Source: Ectobius pallidus
Taxonomy: Eukaryota; Arthropoda; Insecta; Blattodea; Ectobiidae
Length of the DNA: 64,000 nt
Reading direction: 5' to 3'
Assembly: GCA_964059195.1 (NCBI GenBank)
Contig: CAXKWD010000006.1
Span: 177,504,825-177,568,824 of the forward strand
In this document: in pieces, positions 34,301 to 43,734 of the stretch
Layout of the letters: each line of letters opens with the position of its first letter
How positions within the stretch are numbered: the stretch's first letter is position 1
The notes under the pieces: model-generated
Database searches by the model: none
The model's input: only the letters and a program-made list of their open reading frames with translations
What the model was told of the DNA's origin: nothing
Program-made: the position numbers and the translations under genes

Positions 34301-35723
34301 GAGGCGAGGAATGCTTTCGAGCGGATTTGTGCTTCACTCGAGAATTGCTGGATCAATCTTTGATCATCCGCCCTATAGTCCAGACCTTGCTCCTAGCGAT
34401 TTTCTGAAAGACTTTCTGGGTGGTACGCGTTTTGGAAGTGATGAAGAGTTGAAGAAGACAGTGAACACCTGGCTTAATGAACTGGCGGCAGAGGATTATA
34501 ACACGGGAATTCTAAAGCTAGTGAACAGATACGACAAATGTTTAAATGTGGCTGGTGATTATGTAGAGAAGTAAAGGAAGCTTCAGTTATGTAACAGACT
34601 TTGTTTTTTCAAATAAATATGATTTTTTTAATTACTACAACAAAACGGTCGTTATTTCCTGGATCCCCCTCGTACTATTGGTTAGTTTGATTTTCATTTT
34701 GTATGTTTGAAATAATAAATCTGTTCTGCAGTTTGTTACTGAAGAACTCGAACCATTTTCTTCATTTATGGGTTAACGGTATCCTCTGTTACAATAATTT
34801 GGTACTGCACCACAAGACAGAGATAAGTTTTCTAATGGTCAGTGAAATCATAATCTTGTTTCCATTTCTTTTCAGTTGTTATTTGACTTCTTGGCTTTTA
34901 AGAATGACATCAGGTTCTGGCGACACAAGCAAGACATGGTGGGGTTGTCGAGCAGAACTGTGATCTGGCGAGCCTTCAGCCAAGCTGTTGTGTTCCTGTA
35001 TCTTCTCGATGAAGAGACGTCGCTGCTGGTTGTCGTTCCCACGGGTATTGCCACTGTTATTGAGGTAAACCCCAGTAATTAGATTAATGCTTTACACATT
35101 GCACACCCATAAACAATAATATTTCCAGGCAAAATTAGAAATTTTGTATTATGTTAATTAAGGGAGATGTTGACGTTTAAACACTTGGTGTAGTTTTTAT
35201 GAACTTCTTGATCAAGTTTTCCTCTTGTGGTATTTCAGAATTCATTAACCTTCTTCAAACTGTTTTATGTAAATCTTTTCCCAAACTTCTAGGTCTTTAT
35301 GTTTATTCACTGACTTCAATAAGTTGGCCTCCTTACATTTTGTTATGATTAGAGGTTTTTGTTGATTAGCGGTAAAACGAAATGATGTATTCTGATGTCA
35401 AGATTACATTACCTTGATATATTAAGATGTTAGGTACCATTTGCGGGCAAATGCAAACCGCGAAATAACGCGAATTTCGTAAATAAAACCACAAATGCCA
35501 TAATCCGCGAAATAAAACATATTTTTGCTATTTTTTTTCATTTTCCCCTATAAATCGGTATGGGTATCACATGATTCACGCACAATGCGCACAATAACAG
35601 AATAGTTATTTTAAAACTGTTTCGCAACTGCTTCACACCAACCAATTTCAGGAAGTAGTCACTGCTTCTGTCCCCCTGGAACTGTTATTTTGTAACTGCT
35701 TCATGCAGCAATCACTTTTTTTT

Positions 35724-35755
<32 letters not shown>

Positions 35756-38700
35756 TTGTAGCTGCTTGTTCTGGGCCTATTCTTGCACAGAGATAGAAAA
35801 ATAACACCATGGCAGCAAAACAGTTTCTTCCGCCGCAACAGAATAACAGGTAGCAGGTTATTTTGAAACTGTTTCATTTGAGAATCAGTAACTGTTGAAC
35901 TGTTTCACAAAAAGAACAATTTTTTCCACCACTATATGTGTGTAACGTTCTGTTCCATTTTTAACTAACTGTAGTTATTTTACCTGTTTACCTTTTGAAA
36001 AAGTAGCAGACATTTCTTGTTCTGTTGAACACATGCCATCTCATTAATTAATATATTTATTATTATAATAATAATAACAACAATAATAGTCCTAGCAATA
36101 AGGATAATATAATAACAATAATCATATATGAATGATGTCCTACATCTTTAATGTCTTTGAAAAAATAAAAACACAAAACACTACCTTTTGAATTTTAAAA
36201 CAACAAATCTTACAAAAAATAAAAACATTTTCAAACACCTCTAGTTATGGTTCTTAATCCAACATTGAGTTGCTACTGCTGATTTTCTATTTGACAGTAC
36301 CTTATGTTTCTCATGTGTTATGTCTATATTTCTTTTTGTTTTCCCTACATACGTTTCGTTACAATCTGAGCATTGCATAGAGCTTTAAAATGGTATATGG
36401 AATGTTATGCAATCTACTCGGAGATAGCTAGAACTAGAAGAAAAGGAATCGGTTGATCAGCCGGCAAAGTGCGCCAGTGTGAAATTTGTTTTCACTGCTT
36501 TGTCATGTGTTTCAGTTCTGGAAGGCGCAGAAAGTTCTGCGGGTGGAGTTACTGCTTCCGAGTCGGGATTGTTTCTATCCGAGGCTCAAGTTTGTGTCCA
36601 AGGCATCCACAGCAGCTGAACATTTGACTCAACAGTTTGATGCCGAGAGCATGAAGTACCTGTCGTATGTCTTGTATCCACTGTGCATCGGTGGTGCTGT
36701 CTACTCCCTCGTCTATGAACCACACAAAAGGTGAGCCAATCTCTTGTTGCCAGCCACATGCATTAGCCTATGAACAACTACTTAACTTACTGACTTCCGT
36801 TGAATTGTAACTATAGCTACTATACACCCCCATACTAAAATTACTATTCAGACTGGTTTAACGTCATGGATCGTGGCACGCTTTGAGCGGATCGTGGCAC
36901 GCTTTGAGCCTAGCCATGTATGGGTGCCAATGAAATTCAACACATCGCTAAGGCAAAACTAAAAACTAATGGTGTTTTAATTGCACAATATGTACATGTT
37001 GAAGTAACAACCTAACTCACAGTACATTTCTGCACACAAAAGAAATAATTTTAGCCTCAAGAATCTTTCTTCATTGGAATTTCTAAGAAATGTAAGAGGT
37101 ATCAGGCACCCAGTGATTAGGAACACTCCAGCTGCTACTTGCATCTGTTAGGAAAGACACAAAAAAAAAATAAAGTAATGTTGAAAGCTATTTGCAGATG
37201 CATCTTTCATTCAATTTTTTCCCCCGAAGGTAAATTTCAACATCAGGAATTTGCTACAAACACAAGACAAAACAGAGAGCTGACTCATGAATTGAAGTGA
37301 GTTAGGAGACTGTTCAGTATCTCACATAGTGCTTTTGTGTTTTTCCAGTTGGTACTCTTGGAGCGTCCACAGTCTTGTGAACGGAGTGTATGCGTTTGGG
37401 TTCCTGTTCATGCTGCCTCAGCTGTTTGTTAATTATAAACTCAAGTCCGTGGCACATCTGCCGTGGAAGGCCTTCATGTACAAGGTAAGACGTTTGATTT
37501 TTATTATAGTAAAAACTTACTAACATTACAATGCCAGTGTATCCCGAGGCCTGTATCATGACTAGGGCCTAGATTTTTAGTCTTTTATTTTCGTGGAATA
37601 GTCCTTTTTAGGCTTGAAACAAACGATTTTAGCCATCTTAAACATATAATGAACACTAAAGTTAACATCGAAAATCATATTAGCCTATAATATAGACACA
37701 GTTATTCCAGTTTTTTTAGAAAATAAACAAGTAACTATTCTTTATATCGGCACCTGAAAAATAACATAAACAATTGAGATATTTACCCTTTAATTATAGG
37801 CCTACAATTATTCAATACACCACTCAATTCACTTCCGATCTAAAAAAATAAGTAGACTCGAGTGCCACAAATTTGTTCCTTTAATATACTTCTCTGTCGT
37901 TGGCTTTCTGGAGATAAGGTTGCTTTCCTTTGGCGTGTCATCCAAAGAAATAAGAATAATTTAGTAAATTTTGACATCCCAAAGGAAAGCGACCTTATCT
38001 CCAGAATAATCCATCCAACAGAGACATCTATCAGCCCAATAACAGACCCAGCAGTGGACCTCATCTGAGGATGCAAGCAAGTCGCTTGTGAAATGTGTTA
38101 TGTGTAAGTAAGCACTTAAAAGTGAAGTTTGTGTGATAAAATAAAGTTTTTTATAAGTATCAGATAGCTTATATTATGAAATTTTGATTTTATTTCATCA
38201 AACTTTAAGGGAAACTGACGGAAAAGAGAACAGAAATCAGTACTGTACCTTCGTATTACCTTTATTTGCATTTGTATTTGAGCAGCTCGTGGTACAGGAA
38301 TATTACGTACCTAATACTGCTATCACTTAAACATGCAGAACATCACTTGCTTATTATAATTATTATATTGATACTTTTGGCAATGCTTGGAAGAGCATAT
38401 TTCACCTGGCTTATTCTAGGTTTATACCGGTAATTAACATTATTTTGTATGTAAATCATGTCAGAATTTAACATGTGAGAGCAGAAGAATACAGAAATTA
38501 GGAATTTTATGTATTAGACGACACAAAGGGTATTTTAATGTGTAAATACTGCAAATATTTATTTAAAAAAATAGAAGAAAGTTAACACCGAAATCAGCCA
38601 TTTTGTTTTACCGAAAACGGTAAATTATGGTCCTTATGAAGTTAGCAACCGCTAAATTTAAAGTTGAAATATTTATTGTTTTTTCGTCAATATTTTGCAA

Positions 38701-41700
38701 GTTCTGTGTTTTCTTTGGTCAATAACATTCATAAACATTAAAACATTACATTTTATATGTTTTGAATATTTTAATTAGGCCCCAAGTTTTCAAGTTCTGC
38801 CAACAGGTGTGTCCTGATGAAGACTGTGATTATCAGGGCCCGGATTCTAATGACATGTCATCTTTTTATTGATGCAGCATAGACATTGCCAACATATAGA
38901 TAAATCCTAATTATGGGCTCTAGATTATAGAAATGCATTTTTATTAGGTCATTTTTTGTCATTTTATGCAATTTTATATTTTTAGGGCATTTATTTCAAT
39001 TTTGGGTCATTATTTTGTCATTTTCGTGTCATTTTCTTCCTTATTTTGTCATTTTCTTGCATTTACATTGAGTGTACTAACTTTTTTCTTCGCTAGCGGT
39101 GCTCTCTTTGAAGTGTTGTTTAATTAATGCAAGAAGGAAAAACTCGGTGTTGGGTGTTGTCATGTCTCAGTCGGAAATGAGAATCAAAGAAACGCCAAAA
39201 TTTTGTTTTATATTACTATTGTTATTAGATTCATTTGGCACCTCCTTGGATTTGAGAGTGCAAACTACTGTTTACCCTCAATAAACAATAATATAATCCA
39301 TTAGACCGCAAAAGGAAATTCCGAAGTTTGATTTTCTAATACCTCAGTAAATTTCCGTGAGAAAAGAACATTCACAACATTACAGTTATTTACAGTTTTT
39401 ACAAATATGTAGAAATTAGTCTAAAACTTTGTGTGTAATATAATAATTTTTATAAATAAAATATCAGTTTTAGGTCATTTTTTATAATTATTAAGTCATT
39501 TTCTTTAAAATTTAGGGTCATTTTATAGGTCATTTTTCAAACAATTTTAGGTCATCAGAATCCGGGCCCTGGTGATTATGTACAAATCTGCAGTCTATAA
39601 TAGTCGAGTTGTTCATTTGGTTTCATTGTTAGTAATTTTGTTTTTTTTTCTTTCCAGGCTTTCAACACATTTATTGATGATTTATTTGCATTTATCATCA
39701 CGATGCCAACAGCGCACAGAGTCGCCTGTTTCCGTGATGACATTGTTTTCCTTATTTACTTGTATCAACGATGGTGAGTAGCATTGTATCAGTACACTTA
39801 TTCACATCAGAACTCAGAAACTAAATTATTATAAGCACGGGATTTACTTACCGTATTTATTTGACTATAGGACCCCCTTGCCTATAAGACCCCCCTAATT
39901 TTTTAATCCTCAGTTTGAAAAAAATATTAAAAATCGCTAATATTTAAGTTTCAGACTTGGATAAAAGTGGCAACGTTGGATATTCTTTCAATATAGCGGT
40001 AAATTGTTTAGCTTCCGGGTGCATGGCTCATCCTGTGGGTTTTGTGAGCACGTGGTCCAAGGCGTGGGGTGGTCAGTGTTTAATTTTACAGCAGACAGAG
40101 AAGTGGTTTGGGAAAACGACTGGTTGAAGAATTTGTTATTCTCCCTCTTGGAAATTAAGTGTAGTGGTGTTTGCAAAGCAAAATGGTATGAGAGTTGCAG
40201 GTAGAAAGTTTGATGTACAACCGAAAATGGTTTGTTACTGGCGCAGTTAATAGGTGTGAAGAATTAGAATCCTTTTTGGGTAGATGTTGCAACAGTGTAG
40301 GCTGCAGTTCATTCAGCAGCACATTCCCGTGTGCTATACACGTAATGAAGGCCAATTTGTATCTTCCTTAGTTTTGATTGTTTACGTTATTAATCGGAAT
40401 TGAATATTTTAAAGTATTTTGTTCATTGCATTTTTAATAAAGCAGTTTATTTTAGTTTATAACTTACTGGTACTCCTATTTAATACTAAGCACCCCCAAT
40501 CTGTTGGCCAATTGAAGGTATTCTCACATATAAGACCCCCTCTCTTTTTAAAGCACCAAATTATGGGAAATAAGCGGATCTTATAGCCAAGTAAATTCGG
40601 TATATATTTTTTTCTTTTTTGCTAAATTGTCAGTCATAAACATGAAAGTAATATTACTGTTTTATCATTGGTAATCCTTCGAGCGATTACGAGTACATCA
40701 ATACACGACTGTAAGGCAGGAGCGAACTCTTAATCTCGAGTGGGATTTATTAAGACTGCCTTGATTCAAATGTAACGGATTATATAAATAATAATTACTT
40801 TCTTGCTTTATTGTTTAAAATCAATTAAAATTCTGTCAGCTGTAAGATCACGGCAAGCTATGAATCAAATAAATTACCAGATTCTAACCAGTTTACCAAT
40901 ATGAGAAATAGGTAACCTAATTCAGATAAGCTAACATCAGATCAGCACTGGCTTGTACCGAATCAAAATTGTGTACAAAATATTGTGTTTTTATTCTGTT
41001 CAATGGCAGCATGAAACATATTAACCACTGCATATTGATACTTTACGTTTCCAGTAGCACGCGATCGTTTTATCAGATGTTTGTGTTCCTAGCAAGTATA
41101 TTATAAGATAAACAACCATGATTTGTCAACATCTGGAATATTCAAGTACTACCTGCGCGCGATTTCTTGAGCGCTCGGCTCCCTAGTCCTCATTCGGTAG
41201 GTTTCGTTCAACTTCGTAGGTTGAGCTGACAACATTGAAACACGAAGTACGCTATACACCCTGACATTTAGTGGCTTCAATACTAAGCTTTCATTCTGTC
41301 TCAGGATGCTTATTTATTTTTTGACATTATCTTTTCTGACGCATGGAGTTATGGGGAAAAATACAATTTTTCGAATTGCTTATTTCACAAACACGTCATT
41401 GTACATCCAACACTTTCCTCACCTCTTTAAGAATTCCGTATGTCCTAATTTCTGACACTCCCGTGAACTCTGATGTCAATTTCATGGACTGAAAGTTGAG
41501 CGAACTTTTCACAAAACGTATTAAATACGTTTAAAATTAGGCCTCTAATTTTCTCCACTTTTAGATGCCTTACCTCTCTTATGTTTTAAAACACGAAATG
41601 GTGAAGCATGTTCTGCTAAGACTCTTCTTCATGCTTAAAACTAGTCATCCAGTGTAAATATATTGAGCCTATTTATATAACATTCTCTTCCCAGAGAAAA

Positions 41701-43400
41701 TGATTTATTTCATTACTAAAGCCTTATGACGTGTTATTAATTGTCACGCAATACCGTCACCACGTTATATTATTGGACTGCATTAAAATCGTTGTCTATT
41801 AAATGTCACTACATAAAATAGCGAGGATGATTCATCCGGAATAATTATAATTCGGCATCCACACTTACGCTGTTGACGTGCGCTTCTGCTGAAATGTGAT
41901 CTTTGGTTCACAACACTGCAGAAAGACTGGCGGAGTAGCTATGTTTTGTTCCCCCCAACCCTCACTTCCCCGTAAATCCAGCGCCCAAGATATGGCGTGC
42001 GGGTAGTACACGTCAATGTGACTGTTGTAGATTTTCACATTACATTACATTGAATTGCACATTTCACTTCATTTCCCACATAGTGGTGTCATTTATTATC
42101 ATAGGTAATCCCATGAGAGGTTACGAGTTTATCGACAGATTTGCGACTGCGAATATAAATAACAATATTATATTCTAATAAAATAGTTATTTCTGGTTTG
42201 TTTAAAATAAAATCGTTAATACTGTCAGCTGTCAGATCACGGCTTGCTAAATTAATGAACAGTCTGCATTACGGAATACTAAGCAATGCTACCAACGAAG
42301 TAGTGACAAAAAAGTTAACCTCAAAATTAAGAGAAGCTAAAATCGAAACAAAATAAAATAACTTTTTTTTTTTCCAAGAACATCCATATCGGTCCCAAAT
42401 TTCCACTGAGTGCAATACAATAAAAAGATGTGTTTAAAATTATTACAAAATCAGTGGATATATGTTAAAAATTAAAACACAACGTTTCAACTCTGCCCTT
42501 GAGTCTTCCTCAGGTGACTTCTCACACAGTACTGATCATGAAGAAGATTGAGTTTCATCATGGTAACCATCGATAAAAACATTGCTTCTAAAGTATTTGT
42601 TTTTCCAGTCCTTTGGAATGTCAAACATTTCCTCCTCTATGCATTCGGCTGGAGGCCGGGGAATTTTTACCGCTGGAATTTCCCTTTTCAGTCTCCTCAT
42701 TACATCCAGCCATTCGTCCCCTATATCTCCATCATACCTATTCAAACACACCCTCTGGTTTCCGATTATACACCATGCCTCATATACCTTTCTTTTTACG
42801 TAATCATCCTCGATTCTTACAATGTTTACTTCATTAATACCATGCTTGTTTTCTGTCATATGCTGACTGAGTCCAGTAGAGCATTTCCCACTATTTACAT
42901 CCCTTTCATGCTCGCGTATTCTGGTTTTAAAGTCCCTCCCGGTTTCCCCGACATATATTCCCTCACAATCGGGAGTCTAGTCTAGAAATTATAGATAATG
43001 GGAAAAAAATTAAAACTGTTTTGGCCCTCTGAAGTTACTGGAGTAATAAGTATGGCCCTGAGGCTAGAAAGTTTGGCGACCCCTGCTGTATCCTTTTCTT
43101 CTCTACTTGGAGCATGCATGCCGTCCCTTCTTACTTCCTTGCAGGATTATGTAATCACATACAAATCATACATAAATACACAAGATGTATAGACTGAAGC
43201 GAGGCCAAGTTCGTGCAGTGTTGTATGATGATAAGCACAATTACAATTAAAATATTATACCGGTATTTTCATTGTAATTGTTGCTGCCGTGTGTGTTGTT
43301 TGAACTCTGTGTTGTTGTTGACAGGCTATACCCAGTGGACAAAACAAGGATTGACAGCGTGACATCCATGGAACAGAAGTCAGAAAAAAAGGATGACTAA
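22386..43400 (+). CDS. CLPTM1L: Cleft lip and palate transmembrane protein 1-like, 11 coding exons
   Basis: Exons: 22386-22541, 25064-25164, 27481-27682, 29583-29716, 32643-32786, 32867-33008, 34876-35064, 36516-36730, 37349-37484, 39658-39773, 43325-43400. All junctions are GT-AG and in phase; they join to 1611 bases, 536 residues plus stop, close to the family's usual ~540. The start is the first ATG, followed directly by a hydrophobic signal-anchor (TLILSAVFVVYIGHSVW). The strongest family blocks are FVDTNLY-like FADTNLYLL, LLFDFLAFKNDI, DEETSLLVVVP, MKYLSYVLYPLC, WYSW...LVNGVYAFGFLFM, and LPQLFVNYKLKSVAHLPWKA with FNTFIDDLFAFIITMPT. CLPTM1 family proteins are multi-pass ER membrane proteins. 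The human paralogue is implicated in survival and glucosaminylphospholipid scrambling; a role here is inference. AATAAA lies at 43477. Introns are packed with transposons, but every exon is intact. Confidence 0.93.
22620..22770 (+). repeat. Dispersed repeat fragment and (GATGTA)n array
   Basis: 22620-22735 resembles 56092-56200 (shared CTCCTCCCACCAACTC and AACGGGACC words, same orientation); both copies end at simple sequence. Here it is a short (GATGTA)n array, 22744-22763, which also abuts the 3' end of the non-LTR fragment that follows on the - strand. Confidence 0.45.
22765..23345 (-). mobile_element. Non-LTR retrotransposon 3' fragment (CR1/Jockey-like)
   Basis: On the - strand: FRLQKRAIRIICGKKKRESC, then an ORF (23160-22882) with LFQKGAYYSAVQIYNKLPNN and FKTAVKEFLITHTFYNLEEY. 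These are the thumb and end regions of CR1/Jockey-type reverse transcriptases. A frameshift and stop lie near 23190. The 3' end runs into an (ATCTAC)n tail, as is common for such elements. It lies in intron 1 of the CLPTM1L-like gene. Confidence 0.65.
23843..24764. mobile_element. TIR element with CAGAGATGCCAAC ends
   Basis: Ends CAGAGATGCCAACTG and the inverse of CAGAGATGCCAACCTT. AGCATG directly repeats on both sides (23837-23842, 24765-24770), shorter than the 8 bp expected for hAT, so superfamily is uncertain. A tRNA-like SINE dimer (24258-24627) sits inside it. Confidence 0.55.
24258..24627 (+). repeat. tRNA-like SINE, partial dimer, copy 1
   Basis: A tail segment (AAGCTGATTCTTACTTGTAT ... 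CCACTTAATTAATAGTA) occurs at 24258-24340 and again at 24547-24627. Between the two lies a leader and a tRNA-like head (24482-24537). The head lacks the anticodon arm: AGAGC is joined directly to CGAAGATCC. The complete head is at 33670-33740. Confidence 0.6.
25240..25880 (-). mobile_element. Non-LTR retrotransposon 3' fragment (CR1/Jockey-like), second copy
   Basis: On the - strand: FVQPHLLYGVMLWGD, FIWQKKIIRLIAEIGPRESC, ILTLTSMYILANITY, HNYNTRRKND, then ITFFNKIPLKIRN. This is the thumb/C-terminal region of CR1/Jockey-type reverse transcriptases. The frame 25780-25364 is open over 138 residues. It is a different subfamily from 22765-23345. It lies in intron 2 of the CLPTM1L-like gene, antisense. 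Confidence 0.65.
25994..26761 (+). mobile_element. hAT MITE, GGGCCCGGATTCT family, copy 2
   Basis: Both ends read CAGGGCCCGGATTCT. Perfect 8-bp target duplication ATGATGAC at 25986-25993 and 26762-26769. 768 bases, same family as 17985-18692 and 38834-39571. In intron 2. Confidence 0.85.
27093..27362. mobile_element. Snap-back copy of a Penelope-like element 3' end
   Basis: The insert is a near-perfect palindrome with its centre around 27245: both arms are the 3' end of the element whose coding part is at 30690-31338. It is bounded by a perfect 12-bp direct repeat TTAGTTATGAAA (27081-27092, 27363-27374), read as target duplication. Each arm contains a CTGGTGA - hairpin - GAAA motif. In intron 2, just before exon 3. 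Confidence 0.8.
28790..29191. mobile_element. MITE with CAGGGTGTCCAC ends, copy 1
   Basis: Inverted ends CAGGGTGTCCAC, with GGGAAAATCCGGGAAAA-type words repeated inside. TAGAAC directly repeats at the two edges (28785-28790, 29192-29197). In intron 3. A second copy is at 31472-31779. Confidence 0.6.
29806..30648. mobile_element. Probable hAT element, AGGGC...CTTCCAAGCC family, internally deleted
   Basis: The right end (AGGTCATCAACTTCCAAGCC) matches the right end of the element ending at 46402. The left interior (TTTTGCCTCAAAACCAACAA) matches 43690-43710. The outermost left TIR is deleted. The flanks agree at only 6 of 8 positions, so the exact limits are uncertain. In intron 4. Confidence 0.45.
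30690..31338 (-). mobile_element. Penelope-like element, second family, GIY-YIG part
   Basis: On the - strand an open frame from about 31336 to 30836 reads HPIADRKQKKIFGEYNITLA, then GIYQFNCNNC, KYIGKTKRNL, ETGHQ, WEKIYIHKNK and FEIPSENDL. This is the linker and GIY-YIG endonuclease end of a Penelope-like element; the reverse transcriptase is absent. The 3' UTR (30835-30690) equals the arms of the palindrome at 27093-27362. In intron 4, antisense to the host gene. Confidence 0.8.
30791..30835 (-). ncRNA. Hammerhead-like motif, second Penelope family
   Basis: Immediately after the stop codon: CTGGTGA, a GGTG/CACC hairpin, GAAA, then a perfect 5-bp arm ACCTG/CAGGT with a GGTT loop. The order is that of a hammerhead, but the sixth core base is G where a functional hammerhead needs A, so this family may be inactive or changed. 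Confidence 0.4.
31472..31779. mobile_element. MITE with CAGGGTGTCCAC ends, copy 2
   Basis: Inverted ends CAGGGTGTCCAC and CAGGGTGTCCAC. Flanks GTTGAA and GTTAAC are similar but not identical. The interior repeats AGTCAGGGAAATTT-like words. In intron 4. Confidence 0.55.
33463..33790 (+). repeat. tRNA-like SINE, copy 2, with complete head
   Basis: It begins with a hairpin of the tail sequence (AAGTGGAAGGAAAGGAAATA and its inverse by 33530), then the leader (CTAGGCTTCAAAGTA...), then the tRNA-like head at 33670-33740 and tail to about 33775. In intron 6. Confidence 0.6.
33670..33740 (+). ncRNA. tRNA-like cloverleaf in SINE head (anticodon GTT)
   Basis: The 71 bases fold as a full cloverleaf: acceptor GTCATGG/TTATGAC, D stem GCTC/GAGC, anticodon stem TCGGC/GCCGA with loop GCGTTAA, T stem CCGTG/CCCGG with one mismatch and loop TTCAAAT, discriminator A. 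The anticodon would be GTT (Asn). Position 33 is C and not the invariant U. The sequence also recurs at 43961-44031 and, damaged, at 24482-24537. A retroposon head therefore fits better than a working tRNA gene. Confidence 0.5.
33973..34672 (+). mobile_element. Folded mariner with ~225-bp inverted arms
   Basis: TA-flanked ends CGAGGGGGATCCAGG. The left arm (33973-34200) is an inverted copy of the transposase 3' end and right TIR (34445-34672). The + frame 34200-34574 encodes FMPKGTTINANRYC, PPYSPDLAPSDF (third acidic residue present) and LVNRYDKCLNVAGDYVEK, the C-terminal end of a mariner transposase. The LLHDNARPH box is deleted. In intron 6. Confidence 0.8.
35170..36390 (-). mobile_element. 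Penelope-like GIY-YIG remnant split in two
   Basis: On the - strand 36385-36240 reads CSDCNETYVGKTKRNIDITH...SAVATQCW, the GIY-YIG region. 35340-35200 reads SVNKHKDLEVWEKIYIKQ, the following segment. About 900 bases lie between, with no clear TIR, holding a (TTTC)n microsatellite (about 35722-35756) and an (ATA)n stretch (about 36058-36115). In intron 7. Confidence 0.55.
37561..37905. repeat. Dispersed hAT-like repeat, second copy
   Basis: Matches 12040-12357. The left end TAGGGCCTAGATTTTTAG, preceded by ATCATGAC, looks like a hAT end, but a right end with the same flank was not found. In intron 9, interrupted or followed by a Penelope fragment. Confidence 0.4.
37909..38160 (+). mobile_element. 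Penelope-like 3'-end fragment with a small foldback
   Basis: The + frame reads RNKNNLVNFDIPKESDLIS...AVDLI then stop, the last 40 residues of the family at 13065-14084. An inverted copy of about 27 bases (CTGGAGATAAGGT..., 37914-37940) precedes its partner at 37979-38005, so this insertion too is folded. The 3' UTR follows. In intron 9. Confidence 0.65.
38065..38106 (+). ncRNA. Hammerhead-like motif, Penelope 3' end in intron 9
   Basis: CTGAGGA, a 6-bp hairpin GCAAGC/GCTTGT, GAAA, then a weak arm ending GTGTA. Relative to 13028-13068 the hairpin gains an A-T pair on both sides, a compensatory change. The base that differs in the core (seventh) is the one that tolerates variation. The stop codon TGA lies within the core. 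Confidence 0.5.
38834..39571 (+). mobile_element. hAT MITE, GGGCCCGGATTCT family, copy 3
   Basis: Both ends CAGGGCCCGGATTCT. Perfect 8-bp target duplication GTGATTAT at 38826-38833 and 39572-39579. 738 bases. In intron 9, about 85 bases before exon 10. Confidence 0.85.
39851..40601 (+). mobile_element. pogo-like MITE with CENP-B-type helix-turn-helix remnant
   Basis: Ends CCGTATTTATTTGACTATA and the inverse of CCGAATTTACTTGGCTATA, flanked by TA. Inside, MRVAGRKFDVQPKMVCYWR (about 40187-40245) is the recognition helix pattern of CENP-B/pogo-type transposases. The DDE part is gone. In intron 10. Confidence 0.6.
40672..42360. repeat. Two diverged copies of an unknown repeat
   Basis: 40672-40900 and 42103-42290 share ATTACGAGT, GTTTAAAAT and CTGTCAGCTGTNAGATCACGG words in the same order, with no coding potential. 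Nothing else was recognised between them in intron 10. Confidence 0.35.
42400..42975 (-). mobile_element. Penelope-like element, third family, GIY-YIG part
   Basis: The - frame reads DCEGIYVGETGRDFKTRIRE, then GLSQHMTENKHGI and YVKRKVYEAWCIIG, ending at a stop at 42536. GIY-YVG with downstream HxxxNKH and E residues is a GIY-YIG endonuclease of Penelope type. The upstream reverse transcriptase is absent. The 3' UTR carries a hammerhead-like motif. In intron 10, antisense. Confidence 0.7.
42476..42513 (-). ncRNA. Hammerhead-like motif, third Penelope family
   Basis: CTGAGGA, hairpin GACTC/GAGTT, GAAA, short arm ACG/TGT closing on TT. The core matches a hammerhead except at the tolerant seventh base. 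The stem sequence differs entirely from the first family while keeping its pairing. Confidence 0.5.
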
Positions 43401-43734
43401 CAACGATATTTATTTTATTGTTCTAACATTCCAGTATTTAGGGTAAATAGATTGTGTTTATGTTGGGTTTGCGTGCAATAAAAGCAAAACAGGGTTGTCA
43501 GGTGTCAGAGTTACTTATTTATCATAAACATCACAACTGGACAGGTGAATCTAATTCACAGCATGACCACCAGGTGGTGCTTGAGGCTTAGTTTAATTCA
43601 CGCGAAGATGTTGCTCCTTCATGTCAGATGTTATAACTAGGGCTCGGAAGTTGTTGAAATATCACAGACAATGCAGGATGTAATAAGAATTTTTCTCGCC
43701 TCAAAACAAACAAAAAAAGCTATTAATTAAGTGG

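Noticed and set aside
42548..42985. 145-codon + strand ORF
   Set aside because: Antisense of the Penelope GIY-YIG frame; no recognisable motif of its own.
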